From NCBI GenBank assembly GCA_963855995.1, contig OY979717.1, forward strand, positions 47,644,044 to 47,708,043: 64,000 nt of DNA. The letters are read 5' to 3'. The position numbers were made by a program, and so were the translations under genes. The notes under the pieces are model-generated. The model did no database searches. It was not told the DNA's origin and saw nothing but the letters and a program-made list of their open reading frames with translations. Each line of letters begins with the position of its first letter. Position 1 is the stretch's first letter. The DNA comes from Muricea muricata (lineage: Eukaryota > Cnidaria > Anthozoa > Malacalcyonacea > Plexauridae). Of the stretch, positions 33,329-45,399 are shown one piece after another.

Positions 33329-33688
33329 TTATGAGCAGACAGTGATCGTAGACCACGAGCGTTTATCTTCATGTCGGTGAATATCTAAGAACCTTGCAAT
33401 AATCCATTCTTGAAACGTCCCCCTTCCGGCAGTTATGAGGTATTGGGCACGGGCGATCAAATTCATATCAACCAACGATATCACACCACGATCAACCACA
33501 TGAGAAGGAGGGCTGTAGACAACTCCTTGGGATTTCGCGATTATATGGTCATGGATATTTTTGAACACATTTCCCTCGTCGTTTGTTCCTTTATCGTAGC
33601 GGCCGAACCAGCCTGAACCGTAATCACTCATATCCGTCGCCACGTAAACATGGGACAAGCCCGTGGCAATCTTTAGAGCTGCCAAAAC
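33329..33688 (-). CDS. O-fucosyltransferase copy B, last exon
   Basis: 119 codons plus stop: VLAALKIATGLSHVYVATD, then VYSPPSHVVDRGVISLVD and a C-terminus ending TVCS. Same exon as 21,009-20,664, which has lost about 14 bp. Confidence 0.85.
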   Translation of the reverse strand, partial: VLAALKIATGLSHVYVATDMSDYGSGWFGRYDKGTNDEGNVFKNIHDHIIAKSQGVVYSPPSHVVDRGVISLVDMNLIARAQYLITAGRGTFQEWIIARFLDIHRHEDKRSWSTITVCS

Positions 33689-35725
33689 CTATAGTACGGA
33701 TGTAGAGAGAGTTAGGAACTGTATAGTTTCAAATTATAAACAAATCGACATTAGATTCGTCTCTTTTATACAATGAGTACTCTTAAATACCTCGAGGTAA
33801 CATTGGCCGTGTACGTAGTACACGAAAAGTATAAGTACTTTCATTACCTGAAAGTTGAAACGATAAAGTAAAATTCGGCGCTTCGTCTGAAAGTTTGTAA
33901 AGTTCGAATTTTAGTCCATCATTTCAGTTAGAGAAAGAACTGGCCAACTTTTTGTAACTATTATCCAGTCTCCGACTGCATTATTTACTAGCCTGCCACA
34001 TGGTCAGATTTGTTTCTATCCAGTTGATAAGAAAAATATAAAACCCAACAAAAACTGACATTGCCATTTTTATGTGACCCCTTTAAGATTATTTTTATGT
34101 AACCCCTTAAATATTAACCCCTGAGATTATTTTTACATAACCGTTAAGAATCGCGCTATGTTTACCAATGTTGAAAACCAGCGTTCGTAGTATAGAAAAG
34201 CAAAACGGAGTCAATGGCGTAGCCAACTTGATAATTGGACGGGGGGGGGGGCATATTCATATATTCGTGTTCCCAGTGTGACTTCAGTGCAGTTCGTGAA
34301 TGACGTCAAAAACTCAACAACAAAGTCTTCAAAACAAGACGCATCCAAGCTTTACTGGGCATTTGGAAGACGAATCATGAGACTTGCCATATTTCAAAGA
34401 AAACCAACATAAACAGCGTCTCTGGACAAAAACAAAATACTTCATGCATGTTTTCAGCGTAAAAAGCTTAGAAACGACGTCGCTATTAGCTAAAAACGAG
34501 TGCTATCTGTGTACATGCAGAGTTTGACTCTTAGTTGGGCAAAAATTATTTTTTACGTAAAACATTAAAATGAATACAATACATAAACACAAACCTCGAG
34601 CACCAAATCCACACATTTCTGCATGTATTGCAAAGACGATGTCCGAAGTATTTTCTCGCCTCGAATATGAACTGCAATATACTTATTACTTAGTGCTTCC
34701 TGGAAACGCTTGGCTTCGTTTAATACAGCCTGTCCCGGCCTCATTGCAAATGCAATTTGGATCGAAGAAAACTGATAATTCTTTTCACGAAACCTCGCGC
34801 GATAGTTTAAGCCATCCGTCCCCCTCCACAAGAATATATTAAGACATTTTTCGTTTTTAACGATATCTTCTTCCAGTACTTTCCAATCTCTTATTATATC
34901 GCCATTTACGCAAAACTGTTTTCCTGAAGTTCGTTTCATAGCTTTGTCAAGAAACTCACATTTTGTCCAGCCATTTTTGGTAGTGTTTATAAAGATTGCT
35001 TTATAGAAATCTTCCTTCAAGCGAAAGTTTGCTTTGGTGAAGCCCATAGAATGTTGTGACTTGTCAATGAAATGTATGCTTACGTGATTAGGACTGTCAC
35101 GTGGACATTCCTTCTCATATTCCACATCGTCGACAAGGGACGCATAACCAGCAGCAGCCAACAAACGCTTCAAATATTTTACATTGTAATAAGTTTCGAA
35201 TGGTAACCAAGATTTAGTGGAACCAAGTTTCGTTTCCTTGACAAAAGGTATAACCACTTTCCGTCCGCTTTTTCCAGCTTGCGCGCAAAGGCTGAGAAAG
35301 GCACGAGTGTTTTTCGATAACTGGTCTGTGTACTGGTTATGCACGAAAATATACCTTTTCGATGGGATTTGTTTCTGGGGTTTCGAAATATCGATTATTT
35401 GGGGAAAAACCAAATCGGTGTATTTTAAAGTAACCCGTTCTTTTGAGTCTTTCTTGTTACGAGAAATACGCACTTGTAGATTTTGACCGTTAGAATCTTT
35501 TATTTTTTTAAGTAATTCTGTAAAATCAAGTCCTTCGAACTCGCTATGATATATTTTCTCCCGACTTTTATCCGCTTTCCATTCTGTCGAACTTCTTGAT
35601 GAAGTGCGAACGAAATCTTCCTTCAGTAAACTTTCCAGTTTATTTACGTGCCTGTTTATCAGATACCAGCCAGTGAGTATAATAAGAGCGTTGATAAGGA
35701 ACACAACCCGAAGGCTGAAACGCAT
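33329..35725 (-). CDS. O-fucosyltransferase-like type II membrane protein, copy B
   Basis: Two coding exons, 35,725-34,595 and 33,688-33,329, join in phase 0 (CTCGAG/GTTTTG; donor GTTTGT, acceptor CTATAG) to 496 codons plus stop. An acceptor (TTTTACAG) 3 bp before the ATG implies an untranslated 5' exon. Residues about 7-24 are a hydrophobic anchor, then a basic stem, as in Golgi/ER glycosyltransferases. GDP-fucose O-fucosyltransferase features are FVHNQYTDQLSKNTRAFLSL, YIAVHIRGEKILR (the conserved HxR that binds the nucleotide sugar), HVYVATDMSDYGS and the C-terminal GRGTFQEWI region. The family moves fucose from GDP-fucose to Ser/Thr of proteins in the secretory pathway. The acceptor protein is unknown, and I cannot assign it to POFUT1 or POFUT2. 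No lesion seen; copy A at 20.7-22.9 kb is dead. Confidence 0.85.
34595..35725 (-). CDS. O-fucosyltransferase copy B, first coding exon
   Basis: 377 codons starting MRFSLRVVFLINALIILTGW. It carries the membrane anchor and the N-terminal half through CVDLVLE. The start at 35,725 is preferred over an upstream codon because that codon lies in the pyrimidine-rich intron end. Confidence 0.85.
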
Positions 35726-35744
35726 CTCCTGTAAAATTAGAAAA

Positions 35745-38700
35745 ATAGTCAAAAAACAGATATCATTTTGCCGTTGCCTGTTCAGTTATAGATACACAGT
35801 ATGACATCATAAAATGGTTATGCCAAAATGGTTTAATACTAAGTGTATTAACACTTGGGATCCAAAGATAGTGCAAAGTTTCAGTGGTTATAGTTCTGTA
35901 GAAGAGACTAACAGCATGCATGCACGCAAAGCATATAAACCTAAATTTCAAACGACTTCGCGCGATATTACATGTAAACAAACACTTCACTCAGGGCTAG
36001 TCGGAATGGGAGACTTTCCGAGATGCCGCCAGTAATGTAAATTATGTTCAGTGTTTATATGGTCCCGCTTCACTCCCGCCTAGGCGAGATCACGGCATCA
36101 GTTGCCGGGTCTCGTCTAAATGGGACGAAAAATTCCCATATAAACACTCAATCCCGGCTAGGCGGGATGAATTTTGACATCTGATCACGCACAATTACAC
36201 TGTATGTCAAAAACATAACGTCAAGCACTTAAATGGCTTCATACCGGCACTATTTCCTTCGTCATCGCGCCTGGGCGATTTTCCTGTCTAAACCTAGATA
36301 TATAAAAACAGCCCGTCCCGGCTAGACGGGATCATATGAACAGGTCCTCAGGCTATTTTTGGCCCGGTCGGCGCCGTCGCGTAATCTTGAAAACAATTTA
36401 CTATGTCGAATAATAAAGGATTATTGACCGAGCGTGAGGTCTCTACCGTGAAATATCAGACTGAAGTTTTTTAGTACGGAACCCGCCTGAGGCTCGTGTA
36501 TTTCCAGCTTTCCGAAAATCTTGCAGCATCCCGCGAGGATGGACCACGCTTTACATAATAACTACAGTAAAACACGCAATCTGATTGGTCAGTATCCGTG
36601 CAGCATGAGGCAATCCTGCACGTGAACTTTGAAAGTTGACATCGCTTCGTATTTTCGAGATTGTTTTACGGGTTTTAAATTGCCAGCAAAAACTCGCCAC
36701 AACTCGCGTGCATGGATGACCCTATCCTGCACGGAAAACTATTCGGTATCCCTTTATTGAAGTAATTTTATACAAACATGCAGTTTTGAATCATATACAA
36801 ACAATCGCAGCAGCTGGGAAATTTGTCTGAGCATGCGCCAGATAAGCCTGCGTGAACGCGTGGAAATTGCGTGATTTACGCGTGATATTTAAAAATCATA
36901 TAACAGACATGGTCACAAGCACTTTCAGTGGACTAAACGACCTTTTGGCGTAATTTTTAAGAGCACGCTAACAAATCAGGTGAGTAGATATAAACATGAA
37001 AGCCAAGTTCGAGCTAAATTCATGTTGAAGCAAAAGGCTGATTTTGTAAAATTCGACTCAAACTAGTCAACACTCGTACTCGAACAACAATACAAAAATG
37101 TCACTGGAATCGATCGACTAAACGCACTTAGTCAATTGAAAAATATCTTTACCATTTGTACGAAAACATTTATACAGTATCAAAGACATCATTGCACTGA
37201 CGGCCCACGTGATTGTGGATGTTTTATCACTTTCACGACCATTTCAACAACAACCGTAATTTAAAGTACTTTTCCAGTAGCGGGTTTCACAACAAACTAT
37301 TGGCCATGAGTGGAATTTATAAAACAAAAAAATTGGTTTCGAAAGGAACATAGACATACTGGAAGTAACAGGAAACAAATATCTTTTTGAAGCAAAAGCT
37401 AAATTTTTCAGTATTAAGTCAAACGTAAATTCAACTTCGCGCTTAATTCTTGGCAACCCACTCAAATGTCAAAGTTTGGAAATTTGCTTCAACAGACGAT
37501 GTCATCACTTCAAAATATGATTAACTGACAGCTATATCAGTCCTTTACTGAAATCAATGAAAAATTGTGAACAAAATTATAACTGGCTCGTCAAAGAAAC
37601 TAAATTCCGAGCACCTCTGAAACCAATCTGTATTTCGCAAATAATATGCAAATTACATTTTGTGTTCAGCCGCCAACAATATTTTTGCACAGCGGTGGCA
37701 AATTTCCCAGCTGCTAACAATCGCTCAATACCGAAGTAAAGGGGGTATAAATACGGTGAAGATTTCGATATGTAGCGCATTTTTTTGCAGGAAGCTTTGA
37801 GAAAATGTAGACAAAGCTACCACGATTCATTTGGTGTCACAGGTTTAATACTGGCATGGTCATGAATATTACTGTATGTTTTTATACGACGTAGCATAGC
37901 GAAATTATTGTGAATATATTATGTTTCTCTGTGTTTATGCTATATAGTTGATATTCTATGTTTGGTTTAGTGAGGCGAACACGAGGCAAATACCACCAGC
38001 CCAAAAACTAGTATGATATTTTGTATTTCTCAGTCGCATACGCGACGCAAAATTCCTGTCCCAAGATTCAATTTCATTGACAACTTAATGTTTTAAATTA
38101 TATTACTAGTTAAGAAAAACAGTCGAACAGCTTCCGTCTCAAGGAGTTTGTAGCCAAAAGCAAATAGGACACAAAATTAGGATGAGTAGCAGCATGCGAT
38201 GCTGAAACTTTCTCGGGTTTTTTTACAACCTTTTAGAAGAATTTGCCCGTGATTTTTTAAAGACGCGCTCAATTATTTATAATTCTTAGGGCTTAGTTGT
38301 TACAAGTAAACAAATGAAACTGAAAACCTACTGGCAACAGTTATAATCATAACCACAAGTTACTATTACAAGGAAATTTCTGCCGAACGATCTAGCATGC
38401 CATTTAATTTACAATATACCAATAAGCATCATCTTGCACACTGTCTCTATGAATTTATTTTGTCCCAAAAAATTGAATTTTCAAGGTGCCATAATTACTA
38501 CATATACTATAGAGTACAGTTTGAATGAGATTTGTCCAATCTCATGATGTTATTGTTAGTGCTAATGTTCAAACTTCTATTAAATGTCAATTGAAATCAT
38601 ACTTTAGTCTAGACTTCATGACGTCATTAAAATATGTTTTGTAACGTTTGTTGTATTTCTTTGTTGAAATTTTTCTTATTGGTGATAGTATATGGAACGG

Positions 38701-38745
38701 TTGTTTTTTGTCCAATATTTAAATGCTCCATATAGATTTAGCATA
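35745..38745. other. No gene recognised; MITE-like segments
   Basis: At about 36,055-36,340 the words TCCCGCCTAGGCG, GGCTAGGCGGGAT and GATTTTCCTGTC form a decayed inverted element. At about 36,411-36,480 a relative of the 19.27-kb hairpin appears. At 37,840-37,900 TTAATACTGGCATGGTCATG is shared with 43,083. Frames are short and unconvincing. Confidence 0.4.
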
Positions 38746-38747
38746 TA

Positions 38748-39468
38748 CAGTGCGTATCAAAAAAAAGGTAATCGAACTTTGCAGTGCTCTAGCGCGTTCA
38801 TTATACAATCGCAGGCGGAAAGACCAGGCTTTTAGCTTTCGATTGTCATCATTTTTGTGAAATTTGAAGAAAGATTGGGCAAATACCAGGGTTGCCAGAT
38901 CACTGCATTTTTGAGGCCAAATCGTCATTAGTGTAGTCAAGTAAACAAAGAAAACAAAAGCCAAGTACAAAGAAAAACAAAGAGCATTGTTGAAGATTTG
39001 GCCTCAAAAATGCAGTGATCTGGCAACCCTGGCAAATACGAACCAAATGAAAATAGCCGGTCGAAATCGCATATTTTCACCGTTGGGAGTTTATTGACAA
39101 TCTGTTGAAATTTAAACCCATTAGGGAATTAAATTACAAAATTAATTGACCAATTTTTGGTTAGGTAGTAAACTTCTGGCATTTTATTAGTGATGTTAAT
39201 TGTTTCTCGTGACAGATAAATGATTAATGAAATTTTCTTTTCTTATTCGCTGCCCTAGTAATGCTCAGAGGTGAAAATATGCGATTTCGACCGGCTATTT
39301 TCATTTGATTCGTATTTGCCCAATCTTTCTTCAAATTTCACAAAAATGATGACAATCGAAAGCTAAAAGCTTGGTCTTTCCGGCTGCGAAAGAATGATTT
39401 CTGTAGATTGTATAATGAACGCGCTAGAGCACTGCAAAGTTCGATAACTTTTTTTTTGATACACCGTG
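38748..39468. mobile_element. Palindromic TA-flanked element containing a nested MITE
   Basis: Ends CAGTGCGTATCAAAAAAAAG and ...TTTTTTTGATACACCGTG are inverted. TA flanks both sides. Arms of over 150 bp mirror each other (ACTTTGCAGTGCTCTAGCGC). The end sequence resembles that of the 19,132-20,273 element. A 145-bp MITE plus its 8-bp duplication splits the left arm. Confidence 0.85.
38887..39031. mobile_element. 145-bp hAT-type MITE, copy 1 (nested)
   Basis: Ends CAGGGTTGCCAGATCACTGC and GCAGTGATCTGGCAACCCTG. 8-bp duplication GCAAATAC at 38,879-38,886 and 39,032-39,039. Confidence 0.92.
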
Positions 39469-39578
39469 TAGTGTCCATCACTGGCCATCATTATACTGTC
39501 CAATAACTTCTTAGGGCTTATGCACATATCGATATGCGATATCTCAAACACTAGTACTGCAGACGGCAGGGTTGCCAG

Positions 39579-39719
39579 CAGGGTTGCCAGATTTCTTGAA
39601 TAATTAAGCCAAGCCATCATTAGTGCTATCACAAAAACAAAGAAAACAAAAGGCAAATACAAAGAAAAACAAAGAGCATTGTTGAAAGTTTGGCTAATTT
39701 ATGCATGCAATCTGGCAAC
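39579..39719. mobile_element. 145-bp MITE family, copy 2 (diverged)
   Basis: Starts CAGGGTTGCCAGATTTC and ends AATCTGGCAAC, with the common middle AAAGAAAAACAAAGAGCATT. An extra CAGGGTTGCC precedes it at 39,567. It abuts copy 3. Confidence 0.8.
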
Positions 39720-39859
39720 TTGCCAGATCACTGCATTTTTGAGGCCAAACCTTCAACAATGCTCTTTGTTTTTCTTTGTATTTGCCTTTTGTTTTCTTTG
39801 TTTACTTGACTACACTAATGACGATTTGGGCTCAAAAATGCAGTGATCTGGCAACCCTG
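39720..39859. mobile_element. 145-bp MITE family, copy 3 (5' end trimmed)
   Basis: Begins TTGCCAGATCACTGC, ends CTGGCAACCCTG. Orientation opposite to copy 1. Juxtaposed to copy 2, so no target duplication is readable. Confidence 0.85.
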
Positions 39860-40132
39860 GTACACGGTAGATTATTAATTTCCATTGCAAATATATTGCA
39901 ATGACTGGAAACAGGCATGTAGAGTTCAATACGTACTATTTATAACATGAGCAGCCGTGTTGTATCAGCATATACAAACTCGAGCCGAGGGCGAGAGTTG
40001 TATATCTGATACAACACAGACGCGAATGTTGTAAATCGCTTGTGAAACTCTCCAATTCTATACATCAATTTGCGAAGTAATTTTGAAAATATATTTTATA
40101 CAAGACGAGAAAATCAAAGTTAAAGTTTCTGA

Positions 40133-40277
40133 CAGGGTTGCCAGATCACTGCATTTTTGAGGCCAAATCTTCAACAATGCTCTTTGTTTTTCTTTGTACT
40201 TGCCTTTTGTTTTCTTTGTTTACTTGACTACACTAATGACGATTTGGCCTCAAAAATGCAGTGATCTGGCAACCCTG
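40133..40277. mobile_element. 145-bp hAT-type MITE, copy 4
   Basis: Complete ends as copy 1. Perfect 8-bp duplication GTTTCTGA at 40,125-40,132 and 40,278-40,285. Confidence 0.92.
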
Positions 40278-40386
40278 GTTTCTGAATTCTGTATCAGAGT
40301 ATACAGACTCCTTCACGCTCATTATCTCTTTTGTGTTTTCTTTATGAATTATTAATGAGTTTCACAATACATTGATAATGATCATG

Positions 40387-40506
40387 AATAGACCCTTTCA
40401 GCTTGCATGCAGATCATGTGATCGGAAATGGTTTTCTTTTATTGGCCATTCAGCAATCATGTGGTCTGAAATGGGTTAATTTGCATGCAAGCTGAAATGG
40501 TCTATT
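40387..40506. repeat. 120-bp hairpin MITE
   Basis: AATAGACCCTTTCAGCTTGC at the left and GCAAGCTGAAATGGTCTATT at the right are inverted ends. Confidence 0.75.
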
Positions 40507-41099
40507 GATACAGCTACTGAATGAAAAAGATGTCAACAATCTGGTAGTTACGCCAGTGTCTGTACCTGTTTATACTCTTTCACTATACCCTCAATTCAAA
40601 GCCGGCCTATGTGCATGTGTGTGATATAAGATAAGAACTAGTACTAAACCTATTCGTGTGTTAAACCTGCGCTGTTACTTCGGTTTAAGGGCTTTAAGGC
40701 CTCGTTTACTATGATCTTAGGTCTAGCATTCCGTTAAAAAATAATTACGTTTAACACTATTGTGTTTGCACCATGACGGAGTGCAAATTTCCCATTTACA
40801 CTACGACGGTACTCCTAGCACTATGTTGGTCTTCGTTAATGCATAATCGGGTCCTTATAAGAGTGTGTGCCGCGTTGTTCTCGTCTAATTGATATAAATA
40901 ACGTTTGAGGACGTGAGAGCTTTCGATTAATGATCTGGTTTCCGGTAAAAACTAGCGTCCAGACCTCAAGGACGAAAAAATTCTAGATAATACACCGGGT
41001 GCAATTTCTCAAATTAGCCGCTAGTATTGTAGGGAAAACCCGCCATTTTGAATTTTTGAGACTGCGAAGATCTTTAAGCCAGCGATAGGAAGGCGCAAT

Positions 41100-42190
41100 T
41101 CATGATAGTCTTCGGGCAATTGTATCCGTGTTACGTCCAAAAAGAAGCTCAGCGAGGGAGACTACAGTCGTAAAATGGAACATGGCACAGTAGGTGCGCA
41201 GAAAAAGAAAATTCCTGTTGCTAATTTTTCTTTTTCACGTAAGCTGGACGTAAAGTTTTACTGAGATTTCTCTCACGAGATGTTCCGAGTTCGGATACAT
41301 TGGCTTTTAAACCCGCAGGTGTGTTTTATCCGTGACGAAAACACATGTACTGTGCAAACTGAGCAAACGACTGAAACTGCAGATACTTTGGAAAGGAGGA
41401 CTTTGTCTGTTTTTATTTCGGGTAGGAATTCCATGAGCAGATAGGATGCGATCGAGCTTCTGAATGACGGAAATATGAAAGAATGATATCATTGGTTACT
41501 GGTGAGAAGGTTCTGGAACTGATCGAACGCTGGTTGTTTGGAGAACGTCCACGTACAAGGTTAGTCGTATTTGGTCAACATATAGAGGTTCAGTGATGGT
41601 AAAATAATTGGGAATAAAACGAGAACAATTAATGGTCATACCGAGCAATTGTCAGAGGTTTGGCTTTGGTGATGGTGCTGACTATCATGAGGTCTCGGGA
41701 GACTCCATTGCTCAAAAATGCGCGGCCAAAAACTCGTTACATGATTTGTTAAATTTGCACCTTTTTAAGTCAGGTTTATGACACGTAACCGTGCGAAAAT
41801 AGACTGAAGATGGCGGATGTGGGCTTGTTGATAGCGTCCAAAAATGATGCTATCACTAACGTTGCATGCACCGTCAATGTAATACCTGTTAATTTGGTAC
41901 AAATATTTTTGAAAATTTTTTTATATTGTCGGATAACGTCCTGAAAAACTATTGCCGCGAATGTAGTTTGAGTTTGGTGATCAGACGAGAGGAGAAACCC
42001 ACGGCGTTGGGCCTTTGGCCGGTTCAATACTACCTTCACGTTTATTAAGCTCGATATCTAGCTTTTTCGAAAATGAAACGGAATATACGTCGATGAGGTT
42101 GCGTGGGTGGTGAAACAGAAACATCAATGTGTAATTGTGGTTGGAAATCTTTCATCTTGCCAATACCAGTGAAGAGAACCGGTTCCACAC
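41100..42190 (-). pseudogene. Gypsy pol relic with internal deletion
   Basis: Minus-strand pieces match the 14.5-19.1 kb element: VIQKLDRILSAHGIP (integrase) near 41,450, then an abrupt join near 41,495 to the region before RNase H, then GIGKMKDFQPQLHID and TQPHRRI (RT start) near 42,090-42,165. Integrase lies next to the RNase H-RT boundary because the region between is deleted. No LTRs were found. Confidence 0.75.
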
Positions 42191-42479
42191 AATTTCTCAA
42201 ATTTCCACGAGTGTTGATATAAATGTATTTTAAAAATAAGTCACGTTCATCCCTCTCTATACCAGCTACAAAACACTTCCTTATGCAGTAAAACAAAAAA
42301 TTATTATCCTACAAATTACATAAAGATTTTTATATGGAGATTTTTATATAAGGTTTGGCTTATTATGCAAACGTATTTGAAGCCATTTAAAACGCTTGCC
42401 GTGTTGTAAATGATATATAATAAGTACGATTGTTTCTGTGAGTGGTGTACGCCACAAAATAAAAATCGTCACATAAAAA

Positions 42480-43510
42480 TTTCACATAAACTTTGTTGGT
42501 GTAAGCGGAGCTTAAATACTCGTGGTTGGCTCAGCAAAGCCTCTCGCAGTTGAGTCTTGTAGTTGTAGCCTAAGGCTATGCCTATATTATATGAGGCAAT
42601 TTCTTAATTGCAATATAACTTTTCCACATGCTGGCTGTATAAAGTTGTGAGTGTCGCTCACATTCCACTAATCTACTTAGATTGCCGTCATAATATTAAC
42701 ACACACTATATTATCAGAGATGAATAATAGGAAATAATTATGAAGTGTGAAAGAGGTGTATGTATGTAGGTGTAAGTATGATGTTGAAAGAGGCCCATAC
42801 TGTCCCTCTACTGTTTACACTCGTGTTTACATTGGTGTGCTCTGTATAAAAATGAATTGCATTGCAATTTACACAGCTCTGAGCTCTCGTGTGATAACAT
42901 TACAGCGCACAACATATATGATAACGATTGGCATTCAGTCTTCAAAAACTACTGTACAGTACTCTCCGCATCTACTATCGTGCTACATCCTGGAAGTCAT
43001 TTGTGTAAGAGCTGGGAGATATCTTTCGTCTTAAAATTCGTCTGGGTCGGTGGTTACGTTGTGAGACAGTATTTTTCACAGGTTTAATACTGGCATGGTT
43101 ATGAATATTACTGTATGTTTTAATCGCAAGGCAGTTATAATATTGCTGTACCAACTTGTTTTCAAAACGTTTCAGTTTAACCCTCTTTAGAGACATGCTA
43201 TTCACTAGTTGAGTGAACGAGGCTTCACGTTCGTTCAATGGTACATGTTAACTAAATATGCGGCAAGCTTTGTTTGTATCTAATAAGTGTAGCGATTTCA
43301 AACTGTTTAGAAATTACGTAAAACTTTGCTTACCCGAATCCTTGAAAAATACCAGATACAATGCCTGAAATAATCGTGATAGTAGGTCAATGTTGTTATA
43401 GCTATTTTTGGATTGTTCCTGCTCTCTGCATCTTAACACGTATGCAATTGCAAATTATTTGTTTTCGACACTGACGCACTTAATTATCGACGTCTCGCTT
43501 GATTTCATTT
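42480..43510 (+). repeat. Duplicated non-coding block, copy B (partner 25,360-27,490)
   Basis: See copy A. This copy lacks the insertion at 25,511 and carries TTAATACTGGCATGGTTATG at 43,085, also found at 37,845. Confidence 0.7.
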
Positions 43511-43989
43511 GGAATTATAACACAAAGGCGATACAAAGAGCAGTCATCACCGAATTGAGACTCAACTATACGACGAGGTACATTTGTCATTAAACTCTGA
43601 GAGAACTTTGTTTTGCCGCATTGCAGTTGATTACGAATAAATTTCTTTGAATTGGATCCAACTTGTATCGCCAGCTTATGCGTCGCACAGTATATTTAAT
43701 TGACTAATCAAAGTTCTTATATATAAGACAAGTCATTACCAGAGAGGAGAACTTGTTTGAAGCAGTTTAAATGTGATCCTTACTGATTCTATAGCAATAG
43801 AATTTTTGGTTAATTTGACTCTCGACTTTTTAGTTTTTACCCTCAACCCTCGACAGTGAGATAGACGCTAGAATACAGACATGTCAAGTACAGCATGGGC
43901 CGTGTGGGTCGCCACCTACCTATCAAACAGCTGCTGTGATTGGCTGATCAAGACAGTAAAAGACAATCTATACTAAACGATAGAAATTG

Positions 43990-45054
43990 CATCACTAAAG
44001 AAGGAATGTGATCATGATCACGGTTCATGTCTGCCCACTACATATATCTTCTGGCAAGGCTTTTCATCTTACAAATCTCAGGTGGGCTCCGTATACCTCA
44101 TCCACAACTTGGCTTCTTCCCTGCGGAGGTACAACGACTCTGTTTCCCTAAAAGATAAAATCATCTTGAAAGCTCAGCTCGTCTCGTCTTAATATGGAAA
44201 TAAGGTTGAAGAGCAAGATCATCCTGCTTATTAATGAAATTCAAAATTGTAGCGAGCACAGAACTTCTTGTCCACTTCTTGATCTCTTCTGCTCTTACAG
44301 GTGCATTCTCCAGAAGCCCCATTAGTAAAATTGTTTCGCCTGGCACTGGCGTCGACGTAGGTACGTCTAGAAACGGTATACGTAATCGACTGAGAGCATC
44401 AGCGTTCGCGTTTTGAGTTCCCTCTCTTCCTGAATGCCCTAGGTGTATGTGGCTAAAATTACAAATAAAATTAAAATTAAAAATACAATTTATTGCATGC
44501 GCAATAAAAAAGTCTTCCTTAGCGAAAAAAATTTGTTAATCGACTTTATTAGACATAGTTAAGGCATGCCAATCAATATATTGACTTTATGCATGGCAGT
44601 TACCTTCAGTAAAAAAGAAACGTCCGCGCGCAAAGGTCCGTCTCATTTTATTAATACGAGCGGCGGCCATTTGTGGTGTAGTCTTGCCTGGGTGAAATCC
44701 GGGCTTTGTGGTCTGTCAGTATAGTAAAATGTCAACCATACAGGTATTGGTGGAATTTTCTGACCCAAGACCATATAGCTAACGCCTCTATATCTAACTG
44801 GGAATATAACTAATCACTGCAGATGTCAACGATGTTGAAGAAAAAGCTATTGGTTGTTTAGTGTTGTCCGCCACTTGATGAGACACCAGCCCCAAACCGT
44901 AAGGTGATGCATCGCAAGTAAGTAACAGTTCCTTTTCTGGATCACAATGAACCAATGAATGGGAAGACTTCAATAACTCTTTGGATTTCGTGAATGACTC
45001 TCGGTACATCATCAGCAAAGTCTTGAAGCGATGCGTTTGTCTCCGTTTCTTCAA
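43990..45054 (-). pseudogene. Second Gypsy relic: RNase H to integrase zinc domain
   Basis: Minus-strand fragments in order: LLLTCDASPYGLG (RNase H), NANADALSRL, PGETILLMGLLENAPV, then GNRVVVPPQGRSQVVDE and a decayed H2C2 zinc region near 44,020-44,150. This is the K02A2.6-like arrangement and a different subfamily from the 14.5-kb element. Many frame breaks. Confidence 0.75.
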
Positions 45055-45340
45055 TCATGTTCAGGATATGATTAATAAAGCACAACACGGATTTCTTCAC
45101 GGTCGCTCATGTGGCACACAACTTCTAGCCACTTTACATCATATTGGACAATTGCTAGATCGTAAAAGCCTTTGACTCGGTTGATCATACTATCTTATTG
45201 AGGAAACTGAAATCTTATGGTATTTCAGACAACATGTGCAATTGGTTTGCTGATTATCTGCGTGGTCGTACTCAGCGTGTCGTTGTCGATGGTATCACCT
45301 TAGGATGGTCTGAAAATATCATCCACTCGCACCACCACAA
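45055..45340 (+). pseudogene. LINE reverse transcriptase fragment
   Basis: Plus-strand AQHGFLHGRSCGTQLLATLH, then (after a shift) KAFDSVDHTILLRKLKSYGI and DYLRGRTQRVVVDG. These are the RT fingers and palm entry of a CR1/Jockey-type LINE. It lies between two parts of the Gypsy relic, so it probably jumped into it. Confidence 0.8.
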
Positions 45341-45399
45341 AAGTGATTCACTGTAATGGGACCCCATAGGACAATCGGTTAAATTGGAAAAGCACTTAA

